A stretch of 32,781 nucleotides of DNA from an uncultured Lentisphaerota bacterium (GTDB lineage: Bacteria > Verrucomicrobiota > Kiritimatiellia > RFP12 > UBA1067), in NCBI GenBank assembly GCA_946413265.1, contig CAMKJU010000035.1:1-32781 (forward strand), given 5' to 3'. The first letter of the stretch is position 1, and each line of letters starts with the position of its first letter. Position numbers and translations under genes: made by a program. Under the pieces are notes generated by a model, which did no database searches, had not been told where the DNA came from, and saw only the letters and a list, made by a program, of their open reading frames with translations. This document shows, piece by piece, positions 6,664 through 15,127 of the stretch.

Positions 6664-8805
6664 ATGAGCAAGAATAACCGCATACATGCGATCAACTCGA
6701 TCGCCGAACGGGTGCCGGACGCGCCGTCCGCCTCCCTGCCCGCCGATACGTCCATGGCGACGTACGGCGAGGATGTGTTCGGCGAGAAGGAAATCCGCGC
6801 CTTCCTGCCGAAGGCCACCGCCGCGAAGCTCCTCGCCACGGTCAACGAGGGGAAGCCGCTCGACCCGTCCATCGCGGACGACGTGGCGCATGCGATGAAG
6901 GACTGGGCGCTCGCGAAGGGCGCCACGCACTTCACCCACTGGTTCCAGCCCCTCACGGGCGGCACCGCCGAGAAGCACGACAGCTTCGTGGAGCCGCGCG
7001 GCACCGCGCAGGCCGTGCAGGCGTTCAGCGGCAAGAACCTGATCGGCGGCGAGGCGGACGCCTCCAGCTTTCCGTCGGGCGGTCTCCGCTCCACCTTCGA
7101 GGCGCGCGGCTACACGGCGTGGGACCCCACGAGTCCCGCGTTCATCAAGCGCCACGCGAATGGCGCCACGCTCTGCATCCCCACCGCGTTCTGCTCGTAC
7201 CGCGGCGAGGCGCTCGACTCGAAGACGCCCCTCCTCCGCTCCGTCCAGGCGCTCAAGAAGGCGCTCCGCCGCCTCATGGCGCACTTCGGCCAGCCGGACG
7301 GACGCGTGTCCGTCACGCTCGGCGCGGAGCAGGAGTACTTCCTCATCGACCGCGGCTTCTACATGCAGCGTCCCGACCTCCTGCAGACCGGGCGCACCGT
7401 GTTCGGGGCCGCGCCCGCGAAGCACCAGCAGCTTGAGGACCACTACTACGGCGCGATCCGTCCGCGCGTCCTGAAGTTCATGACCGAGGTGGAGGACATC
7501 CTCTGGAAGCTCGGCATCCCCGCGAAGACGCGCCACAACGAGGTCGCGCCCGCGCAGTTCGAGCTCGCGCCCGTGTTCGAGGACCTCAACCTCGCCGTGG
7601 ACCACAACATGCTCATCATGGAGGTGCTGCGCCAGACAGCCGAGCGCCACGGCTTCGAGTGCCTTCTGCACGAAAAGCCGTTCGAGGGCGTCAACGGCAG
7701 CGGCAAGCACTGCAACTGGTCCATCGCCTACAACGGACGCAACCTCCTCGAGCCCGGCTCGAACCCGAAGGAGAACGCGATCTTCCTCACCGTCCTCTCC
7801 GCGATCATCCGCGCCATCGACAAGCATGCGGACATCCTGCGCGCGATGACGGCCGGTGCCGGCAACGACCACCGCCTCGGCGCGAACGAGGCGCCGCCCG
7901 CCATCATCTCCGTCTTCCTCGGCGACGAACTGAACGCCGTGATGAAGGCCATCGAGACGGGCACCTCCGCCCGCGCGGCGGGACGCACGAAGCTGAAGGT
8001 CGGCGTGGACACCCTGCCGCCGCTGCCGCGCGATACGACAGACCGCAACCGTACCTCGCCGTTCGCGTTCACCGGCAACAAGTTCGAGTTCCGCGCCCCC
8101 GGCTCGTCGCAGAACTGCGCGATGAACCAGATGGTGCTCAACACGATCGTCGCGGAGTCCGTGGACGCCATTTCGGACAAGCTCGACGCGATGCCGGGCG
8201 ACTTCAACGCCAATCTCCAGAAGCTCCTCCAGCGCCTCATCCGCGCGCACAAGCGCGTGCTGTTCTCCGGCGACGGCTATTCTGTCGACTGGCCGAAGGA
8301 GGCCGCGCGGCGCGGACTGCCGAACCTGCCGGACACGCGGTCCGCCATCCAGCCGCTCCGCGATCCCGCGAACCAGAAGGTGTTCGCCGCCTATGGCGTC
8401 CTGACCGAAGGGGAGCTTGCGAGCCGTTACGAGATCGCGCTCGAGGACTACCATCGCCGCATCCGCATCGAAGGGGCCGTCGCGCTCGACATCGCGCGCT
8501 CGATGGTGCGTCCCGTGGTGGCCGACGAATTCTCGAAGCTCGCGACGGCGCTTTCCGTGGCGAAGAAGGACGGCCTCAAGACCGGCATCGCCGGCCTCAA
8601 GGCGCTTTCGGTGCGTCTCGGCGCGGGCCTCGACGACCTGCACGTCAAGTGCGAGCGTCTCGACAAGGCCCTCACGAAAGGCAAGCACGAGGACCAGATC
8701 GACGCGATGCGTGACCTGCGCCACACGGTCGATGCCCTCGAACACCTCGTCGACGACGCGCGCTGGCCGCTTCCCAAATACCGCGAAATGCTCTTCATCT
8801 ACTAG
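6664..8805 (+). CDS. glnN: Glutamine synthetase type III
   Basis: This 713-residue enzyme makes glutamine from glutamate, ammonia and ATP in the cytoplasm. The length, the N-terminal GSIII block (TYGEDVFGEKEIRAFLP; THFTHWFQPLTGGTAEKHD; FPSGGLRSTFEARGYTAWD) and the catalytic blocks (TLGAEQEYFLIDRGFY; EVAPAQFELAPVFED; GVNGSGKHCNWSI; FTGNKFEFRAPGSSQN) identify the type III family rather than GlnA type I. ATG 6664 lies 9 bases after a TATAAT and has no Shine-Dalgarno, so the leader is only a few bases long. The frame extends upstream but through promoter sequence. It ends with TAG, showing that TAG is a normal stop in the host. No amtB or glnB is nearby, and no regulator site beyond the inverted repeat is seen. 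Confidence 0.97.
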   Translation: MSKNNRIHAINSIAERVPDAPSASLPADTSMATYGEDVFGEKEIRAFLPKATAAKLLATVNEGKPLDPSIADDVAHAMKDWALAKGATHFTHWFQPLTGGTAEKHDSFVEPRGTAQAVQAFSGKNLIGGEADASSFPSGGLRSTFEARGYTAWDPTSPAFIKRHANGATLCIPTAFCSYRGEALDSKTPLLRSVQALKKALRRLMAHFGQPDGRVSVTLGAEQEYFLIDRGFYMQRPDLLQTGRTVFGAAPAKHQQLEDHYYGAIRPRVLKFMTEVEDILWKLGIPAKTRHNEVAPAQFELAPVFEDLNLAVDHNMLIMEVLRQTAERHGFECLLHEKPFEGVNGSGKHCNWSIAYNGRNLLEPGSNPKENAIFLTVLSAIIRAIDKHADILRAMTAGAGNDHRLGANEAPPAIISVFLGDELNAVMKAIETGTSARAAGRTKLKVGVDTLPPLPRDTTDRNRTSPFAFTGNKFEFRAPGSSQNCAMNQMVLNTIVAESVDAISDKLDAMPGDFNANLQKLLQRLIRAHKRVLFSGDGYSVDWPKEAARRGLPNLPDTRSAIQPLRDPANQKVFAAYGVLTEGELASRYEIALEDYHRRIRIEGAVALDIARSMVRPVVADEFSKLATALSVAKKDGLKTGIAGLKALSVRLGAGLDDLHVKCERLDKALTKGKHEDQIDAMRDLRHTVDALEHLVDDARWPLPKYREMLFIY

Positions 8806-8810
8806 TGTCC

Positions 8811-10919
8811 ATGATTGAATTTTCAAAAGTGCTCAATCAGGAGCAGTGCGCGGCGGCGACGGCGCCGGACGGGCCGATGCTCGTGCTGGCGGCCGCCGGC
8901 ACGGGCAAGACGCGCACGCTAGTGCACCGCGTGGCGTATTTGGTGGAGAAGGGCGTGCCGCCGGAGCACATCCTGCTGCTCACGTTCACGAACCGCGCCG
9001 CGCGCGAAATGCTCGAACGCGCGCAGCGTGTCGTCTCCGGCGTGACGGGCATCTGGAGCGGAACCTTCCACTCGATCTGCAACAAGTTCCTCCGCCGCTG
9101 GGGTTCGCCCCTCGGCGTCAGTCCCGGGTTCACGATCCTCGACGAGGACGACCAGAAGAAGCTCATGGGACAGTGCATCAAGGACAACGTGAAGGACGTC
9201 AAGGACTTCCAGAAGAAGGAGTTCCTCCTGAAACTCGTCTCCGACGCCGCGAACGGCGAGGAGAGCCTTGAGCGCGTGGTCAACCGCTACCAGACGAAGA
9301 CCGCGCTTGGCGACGTGGAGCTGATCCTGAAGGTGTGCCGCGCCTACGCGGAGAAGAAGGCCGCCCTCGGTGCGATGGACTTCGACGACCTCCTCGTGAA
9401 CGGTCTCCGTCTCCTGCGCGAAAGCGAGAAGACGCGCAACTTCCTCCAGGAGCATTTCCAGCATGTGCTCGTGGACGAGTACCAGGACACGAACAGCCTC
9501 CAGGCCGCGTTTACGGACATCCTCGCCGCGAAGCACCGCAACATCATGGTGGTGGGAGACGACTTCCAGTGCATCTACACGTGGCGTGGCGCGAAGTTCG
9601 AGAACATCCGCGAGTTCCCCAGCCGCTGGCCCGACTGCAAGGTGCTGAAGCTCGAGCGCAACTACCGCAGCGTGGCCCCGATTCTCGACGTGGCGAACAC
9701 GGTGATGAAGGACGTGCCGCACGAGTTCGAGAAGACGCTGCGTCCGTTCCGCACCGGCGGCGCGCCGAAGCCGCGTCTCTACAACGTGTGGGACGGACGC
9801 GCCCAGGCCGAGGCGATCGTAAAGCTTGCCACGGCGCTCCACGCGAACGGTGTCCCCTACGGCGACATCGCCGTCCTCTACCGCTCGCACTACACCTCGA
9901 TCGACATCCAGATGGCACTTACGCGCAGCCGTCTGCCGTTCCGCATCACGAGCGGCGTGGGCGTGTTCGAGCAGTTGCATGTGAAAGACGTGCTCGCGTT
10001 TCTGCGTCTTTGCATCAACCCGCGCGCGGAGATGAGCTTCATGCGCCTCATGGAGCTGCTGCCCGGTGTGGGCGAGGGCACGGCGCGCAAGTACTGGAAG
10101 GCGCTCGGCGGCTCGTTCGATGGCACGAATCCGATGGAGCGCATGCACCTCGGCGAGCTGATGTGCGCGAAGGGGCGTCCCGGCTGGCAGCAGATCGAGA
10201 GCGCCTTCGCGGCGGCGCCGGGACACCTCGCCGAGAAGGAGGACCGCAAGCTCGTGACCGATTTCGTCGATTTATTCTACGGCGCGCATCTGCACCGGCA
10301 ATTCGAGCCGGAGGAGGCCGACCAGCGCGTCGACGACCTCACGGAAATCGCCGCGCAGATTGCGACCACGCAAGGCGGCGTCGGTGCCTTCCTCGACGAG
10401 GTCGCGCTGATGACGAACCTCGACGCGCGTGCGAAGGCGTCACTCCCCGCCGACCACATGCACCTCACGACCGTTCACCAGGCGAAGGGCATGGAGTGGC
10501 CCGTCGTGATCCTGCCGTGGCTTGCGGACACCGTGTTCCCGAGCGCGCGGAGCATCGAGGACGGCAATCTCGCCGAGGAGCGGCGTCTCTTCTACGTGGC
10601 GGTCACGCGCGCGAAGGACCGCCTCTACCTCTGCGTGCCGCGTTCGAAGAAGACGGCCGACGGCGGACAGTATCCCGTCGAGCCGTCCGTGTTCGTGCGC
10701 GAGATCCCCAAGCAGCTTATTGAGGAGCAGACGCTCTATTCAGCTCCCGAACCATCCTACGGCCACCGTCGTTGGGACGACGACGATGACGACTACGGCG
10801 GCGGTTACGGTGGCCGTGGCGGTTATAGTGGCCGTAGTGGCTACGGCGGTCGTGGCGGTTACGGTGGCGGTGGCCGTCGCGGCGGCTCGACTACTTACAA
10901 GACTTACTGGAGACACTAA
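8811..10919 (+). CDS. UvrD/PcrA/Rep-family DNA helicase with RGG-type C-terminal tail
   Basis: This 702-residue superfamily 1A 3'-5' helicase has Walker A AAAGTGKT (27-34), the Q motif NQEQ near residue 9, motif Ia LTFTNRAAREM, motif II VDEYQDTN (about 222), motif III VGDDFQCIYTWRGA, motif IV LERNYRS, motif V TVHQAKGMEWPVVILP and motif VI RRLFYVAVTRAKDRLYL. It probably works in DNA repair or replication restart. After the helicase core comes an acidic stretch (six Asp) and about 35 residues of GGYGGR/GYSGR repeats ending YKTYWRH, an RGG-box-like tail not normal in bacterial UvrD proteins. ATG 8811 lies 5 bases after the glutamine synthetase stop; GTG 8805 is an alternative overlapping that stop. 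It may be co-transcribed with glnN upstream and the fusion gene downstream. Confidence 0.93.
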   Translation: MIEFSKVLNQEQCAAATAPDGPMLVLAAAGTGKTRTLVHRVAYLVEKGVPPEHILLLTFTNRAAREMLERAQRVVSGVTGIWSGTFHSICNKFLRRWGSPLGVSPGFTILDEDDQKKLMGQCIKDNVKDVKDFQKKEFLLKLVSDAANGEESLERVVNRYQTKTALGDVELILKVCRAYAEKKAALGAMDFDDLLVNGLRLLRESEKTRNFLQEHFQHVLVDEYQDTNSLQAAFTDILAAKHRNIMVVGDDFQCIYTWRGAKFENIREFPSRWPDCKVLKLERNYRSVAPILDVANTVMKDVPHEFEKTLRPFRTGGAPKPRLYNVWDGRAQAEAIVKLATALHANGVPYGDIAVLYRSHYTSIDIQMALTRSRLPFRITSGVGVFEQLHVKDVLAFLRLCINPRAEMSFMRLMELLPGVGEGTARKYWKALGGSFDGTNPMERMHLGELMCAKGRPGWQQIESAFAAAPGHLAEKEDRKLVTDFVDLFYGAHLHRQFEPEEADQRVDDLTEIAAQIATTQGGVGAFLDEVALMTNLDARAKASLPADHMHLTTVHQAKGMEWPVVILPWLADTVFPSARSIEDGNLAEERRLFYVAVTRAKDRLYLCVPRSKKTADGGQYPVEPSVFVREIPKQLIEEQTLYSAPEPSYGHRRWDDDDDDYGGGYGGRGGYSGRSGYGGRGGYGGGGRRGGSTTYKTYWRH

Positions 10920-10920
10920 C

Positions 10921-12396
10921 GTGTCTGAAGATGTTCTGACATATTCGGTTTTGTCTGGCTCGGCGCTTGGTGACGCCGAATGGGACGAAGTGTCGGAACT
11001 CTTTTCGTCTTCATACGGATTCTACAGCCAACAAGATCCTTCTGGACGTGCAGGGCGGCGCATTCGACTCTCGCCGAACTACTATCGCAGGGCGTATGCA
11101 ACGGATGACTATCAGGTTGCGTTCTGCCGTGATAAGGAGGTGCTTGTTGCGGAAGCGGTGTTTCGCGTGTGCGACACGTCCAGAGGACGCGCGGCGTTTG
11201 TGGTGCAGCTGGTAGTGGATGAGCAGTATCGTCGCCGTGGCATTGCCAGTACGCTCTTGCATGCAATCTGGGGCTTTTCGGATTTCTGCTGTTGGGGGAT
11301 CGTAACATCCAACGCATTTACGGTCGAGTCCTTGGAGGGGGCAACTTTTCGCCGCGTGTGCCCGCTCTCGATGAAAGACAATGAGGAATTCGTCAGGAGA
11401 GAAATACTTTCCGGAATCGGATTCCTTGCATCTGCCAAGTGGACGGTCTCTACTGCGGAGTCGGTGATAGATTCTGGATTTTACACGGATCGCTCTTCTC
11501 CGTCGGAGGCGACGGTGACGTTATCTGCGCGGTTGGGTGTTTTGCCGGAGGGGGCAGAATGGCTTGCCATCGTGTTCCGCGAACAGCCGCTAGACGATTT
11601 CAAGGCATACAGGAGCCTCATCCTCTCCTCTGCGCGATTCGTTACAGAAGCATACGCGCGAATGCCGCAACGTGAGCAGGGATGGGCGGCAAAAACTGAG
11701 GCCGAGGTCTCCGCCATTCTTGGCTGGCTTCCAGAGTTGCCACGAACGGCGCGCATTGCAGATTTCGGTGCGGGTTCCGGACGGCACGTCGAGGCGCTGC
11801 TGGCGGCGGGTTTCACGGACTTGACGGCCATTGACTTCGCTTCGTGCGCTCCTGGTGTGATGAAAGAAGATGCAAGGTCCTGGCGGTCGCCTGAACCATA
11901 CGATTTGATTCTTTGCCTCTACGACGTCATCGGGTCTTTCCCTGATGATGCGGACAACAAGGCCGTCCTTGTGTCCGTTGCCGCAAACCTTAGACCTGGC
12001 GGGTACGCCGTGTTGTCGGTTTCAAATTACGGATATGTTGCTGAGAAGTGTGCGCAGAAGGTAGATCTGGACGACCCCGTTGAGGCCACACGTAGGATAT
12101 TCGCGCTTCCTCCATCTCGCTCCATGGAGACCACGGGCGAGTTTTTCAATCCAAATTACATCCTTCTTGACGACAAGCACCACATAGCTTGCAGAAAGGA
12201 ACAGTTTTCTTCTGGAACAGGATTGCCGGGCGAGTATTTGTTGTGTGATCGGCGTTTTACGTCAGATGAGATTCGGAGTTGGGCGGAGTCATGCGGACTC
12301 GCAGTGACCGAAAGTCGATTCGTCAGGGCTGGGTTCGACGCTGAGTTTGATGTGGCGACCGGAAAGGAAATCCTTTTGATTACGAAAAAGAGGTAA
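10921..12396 (+). CDS. GNAT acetyltransferase - SAM-dependent methyltransferase fusion
   Basis: This 491-residue protein has two domains. Residues about 40-160 carry a GNAT core, with the acetyl-CoA pyrophosphate loop in QLVVDEQYRRRGIASTLL (about 95-112). Residues about 230-490 carry a class I methyltransferase: motif I DFGAGSGRHVEALLAAGF (about 280), an acidic motif II (LTAIDFA), then DLILCLYDVIGSF and LRPGGYAVLSVSNYG. The start is GTG 10921, one base after the helicase stop, with GGAG about 9 bases upstream; the longer frame upstream is the helicase read out of phase. The gene is visibly more A+T rich and less codon-biased than its neighbours, suggesting transfer. The substrate is unknown; an amine- or peptide-modifying enzyme is possible. 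The gene is followed after 6 bases by the next one, so it is operonic. Confidence 0.75.
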   Translation: MSEDVLTYSVLSGSALGDAEWDEVSELFSSSYGFYSQQDPSGRAGRRIRLSPNYYRRAYATDDYQVAFCRDKEVLVAEAVFRVCDTSRGRAAFVVQLVVDEQYRRRGIASTLLHAIWGFSDFCCWGIVTSNAFTVESLEGATFRRVCPLSMKDNEEFVRREILSGIGFLASAKWTVSTAESVIDSGFYTDRSSPSEATVTLSARLGVLPEGAEWLAIVFREQPLDDFKAYRSLILSSARFVTEAYARMPQREQGWAAKTEAEVSAILGWLPELPRTARIADFGAGSGRHVEALLAAGFTDLTAIDFASCAPGVMKEDARSWRSPEPYDLILCLYDVIGSFPDDADNKAVLVSVAANLRPGGYAVLSVSNYGYVAEKCAQKVDLDDPVEATRRIFALPPSRSMETTGEFFNPNYILLDDKHHIACRKEQFSSGTGLPGEYLLCDRRFTSDEIRSWAESCGLAVTESRFVRAGFDAEFDVATGKEILLITKKR

Positions 12397-12402
12397 AAGG
12401 CA

Positions 12403-14301
12403 ATGCAGCGGATAAAGGAATTCTTCAAACGGCCGGCGACGATCGCGGTTCTCGCGCTTACCGTGCTCTATGTCGTGTGCATGGGCGGCATCTTCTGGGG
12501 CACGTGGTCGCTCGACCGCGCGCCGGTGGAGCCTGACAACCCGACATTCTACCCGATCAACGAGTTGGCTCAGTGGTTTCAGGCGCTTGTCGCGGGACAC
12601 GACTTCGTCCCCTCCGACCTCATGCATGTCCTCGGCGGCATGTACTTCTGGCAGGAACTCCAGTACGCGCTCGCGGGCTACCTCGCCGCGTTGGGGCTGA
12701 TGTTCTACCTGCGCGGGCGTGGGCTCTCGCACTTCGCCGCGGCGGCGGGTGGCGGTGCCTACGGTCTCATGGGCTATACGTTCACGCTCTTCTCCGCCGG
12801 ACACCTCGGCTGGTTCATCTGGATGATGTACGGTCCGTTCGCGTTCGGTCTCGCGGACCGTGCGGTGCGGAAGGGGCGGTGGCGCAACTGGGCGCTCCTT
12901 GGCGCGGTGCTCGCCTGGGGGGCCGCGCGCCAGCCGGACATGTGGCTGCTCTTCACCGCGCTCACCTTCGCATACGGCGTGTGGACGCTTGTACGCGAAT
13001 GGAAGAATGTCAAGTTCTCCCGCATTCTTGCGGGAGTCGGCGTGACGGCCGTCGTTGCGTGTGCAATCGGCATGCCGCAGTTCACGCGCGCGCTCACGCA
13101 GGATCTCGCCGGACGCGAGGCGCAGATCGCCGCGACGAGCGGGAAGGACGCGAACGAAACGGTCGACAAGTCCGCCGACGAACGGTGGCGCTTCTGCACG
13201 AGCTGGTCGTTGCCGCCGGAGGACACGCTTGAATTCATCGTTGCTGAAGTCCACGGTGGATCGAACGATCCGCGCGTGAGCCCCACCAATCCCTACAGGG
13301 GTCGTCTCGGCCAGCAGATCGTCGTGCCAGCAGGCGCCGCCGGACAGAAGCATCCCGTGACGGGAGAGACGCTCAAGGCCGGCGAGACGATCTGGATGCC
13401 CTACCGGCAGCATTCACTCTACTTCGGCATCCTCACGGTTCTCTTCGCCATTGTCGGCATTGTCGGCTGGTGGCGTTACAGGAAGGACGAATCCGGAAGC
13501 TGGCGCGACGTGCCGTTCTGGATCGGTGCGGGCGTGCTCATGTATTTGTGCGCGCTCGGGTGCTTTACGCCGTTCTACAAACTAGTCTTCGCGCTACCGT
13601 TCGGCGGTTCGCTGCGCGCGCCGGTGAAGTTCGTGCATCTGCTTGAGTTCTGCGTGGCCGCGCTTGCAGGTTTTGGTTTCGAGGCCGCATGGCGCGGTTT
13701 CCGTCGCGATGGAGAGATTGCACCGTTCGGTTTGAAGTGCGTGCTCGTCGTGTTGGCTGTTGCGAACGTCGTGAACCTTGCCTACATCGATTCGAAGTAC
13801 TGCGCCGTGGAGGATGTCTCCTTCGTGCGCCTCCAGAACGCGGCGGCGGATGACGTGCTGACTGCGGGCGGCGGCAAGGTTTTTGTGGCAATTGAACAGA
13901 AGGAAGGCGGAAAAGCCATCCGCGATTCGCTGGGCGCGCACCTTGCGGAGGTGGCGGACGATCCATCCGCCCCTGACATCCGCTACTTCCTCGTCAACGG
14001 AACCACGCTTCGCAAGGACAGGACGTTCAACGAATGGGTACGGTCGGGCCGCCTAAAATCTGCCGGCATGTATGCCGTGTCCGCCACGGGAGGAATTACG
14101 CGCGCAACGGGAACCTCGGCGCAGCTTGCGCTGTTCGAGAGACCGTCCGTATCCGCGCCGCCGCCAAAGGAGGCGCCTGCGCCCAACCGTGGACGGCAGG
14201 TCCAGATTGCCATTTCCGTGCTATCCACCATCGGCCTGATCGTCTGGGGCGTGTGGGGGGCGCGAGTCGTTAAAGTCAAAGCGAAAAGGAGTCAGAAATG
14301 A
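12403..14301 (+). CDS. Large polytopic membrane protein, YfhO-like
   Basis: This 632-residue inner-membrane protein has an N-terminal transmembrane helix (about 10-33, TIAVLALTVLYVVCMGGIFWG), several further hydrophobic segments (FWQELQYALAGYLAALGL; GGGAYGLMGYTFTLFSAGHL; NWALLGAVLAWGAA; VGVTAVVACAIGMPQF; LYFGILTVLFAIVGIVGWW; a final helix near 605-622) and a long extracytoplasmic segment in the middle and near the C-terminus. The arrangement resembles YfhO/glycosyltransferase-C-like membrane proteins, which in some bacteria modify envelope polymers with sugars; this is inference. ATG 12403 follows AAAGG. The stop overlaps the next start as ATGA, so it is translationally coupled to the coiled-coil protein gene. 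The Arg/Lys-rich end is cytoplasmic. Confidence 0.6.
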   Translation: MQRIKEFFKRPATIAVLALTVLYVVCMGGIFWGTWSLDRAPVEPDNPTFYPINELAQWFQALVAGHDFVPSDLMHVLGGMYFWQELQYALAGYLAALGLMFYLRGRGLSHFAAAAGGGAYGLMGYTFTLFSAGHLGWFIWMMYGPFAFGLADRAVRKGRWRNWALLGAVLAWGAARQPDMWLLFTALTFAYGVWTLVREWKNVKFSRILAGVGVTAVVACAIGMPQFTRALTQDLAGREAQIAATSGKDANETVDKSADERWRFCTSWSLPPEDTLEFIVAEVHGGSNDPRVSPTNPYRGRLGQQIVVPAGAAGQKHPVTGETLKAGETIWMPYRQHSLYFGILTVLFAIVGIVGWWRYRKDESGSWRDVPFWIGAGVLMYLCALGCFTPFYKLVFALPFGGSLRAPVKFVHLLEFCVAALAGFGFEAAWRGFRRDGEIAPFGLKCVLVVLAVANVVNLAYIDSKYCAVEDVSFVRLQNAAADDVLTAGGGKVFVAIEQKEGGKAIRDSLGAHLAEVADDPSAPDIRYFLVNGTTLRKDRTFNEWVRSGRLKSAGMYAVSATGGITRATGTSAQLALFERPSVSAPPPKEAPAPNRGRQVQIAISVLSTIGLIVWGVWGARVVKVKAKRSQK

Positions 14302-15125
14302 AGACGATACTAGTTGCATTGTCGGCGTTGGCGCTGGGGGCCGCTGGAGGTTTTGTAGCGGCGACGTGGCGCAGCCAGAATCCTGAACCCGAGGCGGTGC
14401 AGGAAAAGAAGCCTGTGGCGGAAAAGACTGCTGCGTCTGGCGATACGGCGCGTCTGGCGAAGGCCCAGAAGCGCATTGCGGAACTGGAGCGCGACCTTGC
14501 GGCGGCACGTCGCGCGGTTACCGCGCTGAAGTCCGAAAGCCTGAAAAAGGTGGTGTCAGCGCAGACGGAGACGAACAAGACCGAGCGTGTAATCTCCCTG
14601 GACGGTGACGGCAAGGATGTTCTTGGCAAGCTGGAGAGCCAGCTCACGCGCGAGGAGTTCTCGCAGGTCACGAACGCGATGTCGCAGCTGCGCGCGCGCC
14701 TCGCGGAAAAGGCGAAGGGGCGGATGGAATTCCTTGCGTCGGTCAACACGGACGGCATGTCGGACGACGAACGCAAGAACCACGCGAAATTCCTCAAGCT
14801 CATGGAGAAACGCGAGGCCATCGCGGCGAAGATGAAGGGCGGCTTCCCGGACGTGGAGTCTATCCAGAAGATGGTGATGTTGGACATGGAGATGGCGCCG
14901 GTCGCCAAGAAGGCGCGCGCGGCGCTTGTAGGACAGGTTGCGCGCGAACTTGGCTACCAGGGCGAGGACGTGGACGTGGTGCGAGACACGGTCAACACGA
15001 TCTTCGACTGCACGAGCGGGGGCGGTATCGGCGGCCTGGGCGACATTATGGAAAATGTCGGAGGCATGCCCGGCATGGGCGCAGCGCCAGACGTGAAGGT
15101 GCAGACGCAAGTGATTGGACTCTGA
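14298..15125 (+). CDS. Membrane-anchored coiled-coil envelope protein, paralog of 4839-5672
   Basis: This 275-residue protein has an N-terminal hydrophobic anchor (about 3-23, TILVALSALALGAAGGFVAA), a Pro/Glu linker, a strong coiled coil (about 52-80, LAKAQKRIAELERDLAAARR), a helical region with LTREEFSQVTNAMSQLR, and a C-terminal part with LGYQGEDVDVVRDTVNTIFD followed by TSGGG and Gly/Met-rich sequence. The order of parts and the LGxxG...VV...T.GGG signature match the protein at 4839-5672. It is encoded in ATGA overlap with the membrane protein upstream and 2 bases before the FAD oxidoreductase downstream. The function is unknown; the helical core resembles Spy/CpxP-like periplasmic proteins only in general style. 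Confidence 0.7.
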   Translation: MKTILVALSALALGAAGGFVAATWRSQNPEPEAVQEKKPVAEKTAASGDTARLAKAQKRIAELERDLAAARRAVTALKSESLKKVVSAQTETNKTERVISLDGDGKDVLGKLESQLTREEFSQVTNAMSQLRARLAEKAKGRMEFLASVNTDGMSDDERKNHAKFLKLMEKREAIAAKMKGGFPDVESIQKMVMLDMEMAPVAKKARAALVGQVARELGYQGEDVDVVRDTVNTIFDCTSGGGIGGLGDIMENVGGMPGMGAAPDVKVQTQVIGL

Positions 15126-15127
15126 CT

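Noticed and set aside
6613..8826. A 737-codon open frame on the minus strand opposite glutamine synthetase
   Set aside because: It is the antisense of a well-conserved GSIII gene in GC-rich DNA, is dominated by Arg/Glu/Val/Leu runs with no motif, and covers the divergent promoter region.
9335..10723. A long rightward frame inside the helicase gene (462 codons)
   Set aside because: It is an out-of-phase reading of the helicase, extremely rich in Arg/Pro/Ala, with no domain pattern.
10796..10896. CRISPR-like repetition in the Gly-rich helicase tail
   Set aside because: The repeat is of codon size, in-frame, without spacers; it encodes GGYGGR units.
12289..13413. A leftward 374-codon frame spanning the end of the fusion gene and the YfhO-like gene
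   Set aside because: It crosses a clear operon junction on the other strand and is His/Arg-rich without motifs.
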